From the NCBI GenBank assembly GCA_003538495.1, contig DPSD01000204.1:1-6469 (forward strand): a DNA stretch of 6,469 nt, given 5' to 3'. The position numbers were made by a program, and so were the translations under genes. Shown piece by piece: positions 5,713 to 6,469 of this stretch. The stretch comes from Accumulibacter sp. (GTDB lineage: Bacteria > Pseudomonadota > Gammaproteobacteria > Burkholderiales > Rhodocyclaceae). The first letter of the stretch is position 1; every line of letters starts with the position of its first letter. The notes beneath the pieces are model-generated. The model searched no databases, was not told the DNA's origin, and was given only the letters and a program-made list of their open reading frames with translations.

Positions 5713-6469
5713 TTAGAGCTGCTTCGCCCAGGAGAAGTCACGGACGTACAGGCCGATCGGATTGTTGCGGATCTGTTCTTCGCTGGTACTGGGGGTCGGT
5801 TCGGCGACATAGACCGTCACCAGGGCGCGCATGCGGAAGGGCTGGCCTTTCAGGATCCCCTGGCGGTCGCGGCTGGTCTCGATCCAGTCGACCTGCCAGG
5901 TTTCCGGCGTTTGCGGCAGCACCGAGGCGATCTCGATGCTGACCGTCTCCTTGGCGGCCCGCTTGAACGGGCTGGATTCCTCGGATCCGTTCAGCCATTC
6001 GTTCATCCTGGCCGTGGCCGGGTCGTTCGGCGCCAGCATCGAGTACACGCGGAACACCGCCTTGCGCTGCAGGGCCACGTCCGGTGTCACCAGGCGGGCG
6101 TCGGCGATGAACGAGGCGACCGACGCTTCGATCACCCGGGCATCGGCCGGCGCGGCGCGATCGGCCGGCGCCACGGCCACAGCCTGCCCGAGCCTGTCGA
6201 CCTGGACGACATACGGCACGAACTTCGATTGGCTGCCGATGTGGATGATGCCGCCGACACCCGCCAGCGCGATCAACAGCGACAGGATGCCGATCACCTG
6301 CCAGGTCTGGCGGGACGACACGACGCCGCCGACATGCTCGTTCCAGGTCCGACGGGCGGCCAGGTAGGGGTTCTCGTTTTCGTCCTGGCGGAACCCCCAG
6401 GTCGTCGGTTCATTGGCGCGTTGGCGATCGGCGTCCGCTGCGGGCTTCCTGCCGATCAGGCGCTTGAGT
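5713..6469 (-). CDS. trbF: TrbF, VirB8-like inner-membrane scaffold protein, extreme 5' end cut by window
   Basis: The frame is open from the right edge to the TAA at 5715-5713, giving 251 residues. The first visible residues, LKRLIGRKPA, look like the second or third residue onward of a TrbF start, so little is missing. NENPYLAARRTWNEHVGGVV (31-50) is the cytoplasmic hallmark before the single membrane helix (about 57-77). Then come FVPYVVQVDRLGQ (83-95), a VirB8-like periplasmic domain with RVYSMLAPNDPA and ETWQVDWIETSRD, and the end NPIGLYVRDFSWAKQL. A GTG at 6321 could be taken for a start, but the conserved block before it shows it is internal. VirB8-type proteins sit in the inner membrane, help assembly and contact the core complex and TrbL. 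Residues near 97-107 hold an imperfect 18-base tandem repeat (APADRA/APADAR), probably ordinary Ala/Pro-rich drift. Confidence 0.95.
   Translation of the reverse strand, partial: LKRLIGRKPAADADRQRANEPTTWGFRQDENENPYLAARRTWNEHVGGVVSSRQTWQVIGILSLLIALAGVGGIIHIGSQSKFVPYVVQVDRLGQAVAVAPADRAAPADARVIEASVASFIADARLVTPDVALQRKAVFRVYSMLAPNDPATARMNEWLNGSEESSPFKRAAKETVSIEIASVLPQTPETWQVDWIETSRDRQGILKGQPFRMRALVTVYVAEPTPSTSEEQIRNNPIGLYVRDFSWAKQL

Noticed and set aside
5700..5810. N-terminal extension of trbG by 37 residues
   Set aside because: It overlaps the conserved end of trbF, would place residues before a perfect signal peptide, and the good ribosome site belongs to the ATG at 5699.
6142..6171. Direct repeat of a 12-base unit with an 18-base period in trbF
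   Set aside because: It encodes an Ala/Pro/Asp-rich linker (APADRA, APADAR) of a kind usual in TrbF; a small slippage event is enough to explain it.
5713..6321. A short TrbF starting at the GTG at 6321
   Set aside because: The frame stays open upstream and encodes the conserved NPYLAARRTWNEHVGG block just before the membrane helix, so this GTG is internal.

Overview
This window is a continuous stretch of a conjugative transfer operon, all on the minus strand. It encodes the P-type (IncP/RP4 Tra2-like) mating-pair-formation type IV secretion system. In transcription order, from the right edge to the left, I read trbF (5' end just cut by the window), trbG, trbH, trbI, trbJ, trbK, trbL and trbM (3' part cut by the window). 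This is the F-G-H-I-J-K-L-M order of the RP4 Tra2 core, including the accessory genes trbH, trbK and trbM. The DNA is GC-rich (about 56-80% in the lines I counted) with RP4-like gene lengths, which suggests a broad-host-range-type plasmid, or a related integrative element, of a proteobacterium. The host cannot be named from this sequence.

Layout by region: 5713-6469 trbF (VirB8-like inner-membrane scaffold); 4809-5699 trbG (VirB9-like core protein); 4345-4806 trbH (lipoprotein, VirB7-like position); 2923-4338 trbI (VirB10-like envelope-spanning protein); 2083-2904 trbJ (VirB5-like exported coiled-coil protein); 1858-2067 trbK (small lipoprotein, entry-exclusion candidate); 330-1853 trbL (VirB6-like polytopic channel protein); 1-315 trbM (exported Cys-rich protein). 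Gaps between genes are only 2 to 18 bases. Ribosome-binding sites often lie over or next to the previous stop codon, so this looks like one transcript with translational coupling. There is no gene-free stretch, and I saw no internal promoter, terminator, RNA gene, insertion sequence or CRISPR array.

Together these genes build most of the envelope-spanning channel: TrbG, TrbH and TrbI form the core complex, TrbF and TrbL the inner-membrane part, and TrbJ the pilus-associated part. TrbK is the likely self-exclusion factor. The ATPases TrbB and TrbE, the pilin TrbC and TrbD are expected beyond the right edge.

I do not see a new biological system here. The most unusual thing is that the C-terminal tails of TrbJ and TrbK match: 14 of 18 residues are identical, with a recognisable DNA-level direct repeat. 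This duplicated tail links an exported pilus-type protein to its neighbouring exclusion lipoprotein. The two copies are also in the same frame, so a crossover between them would neatly delete trbK.
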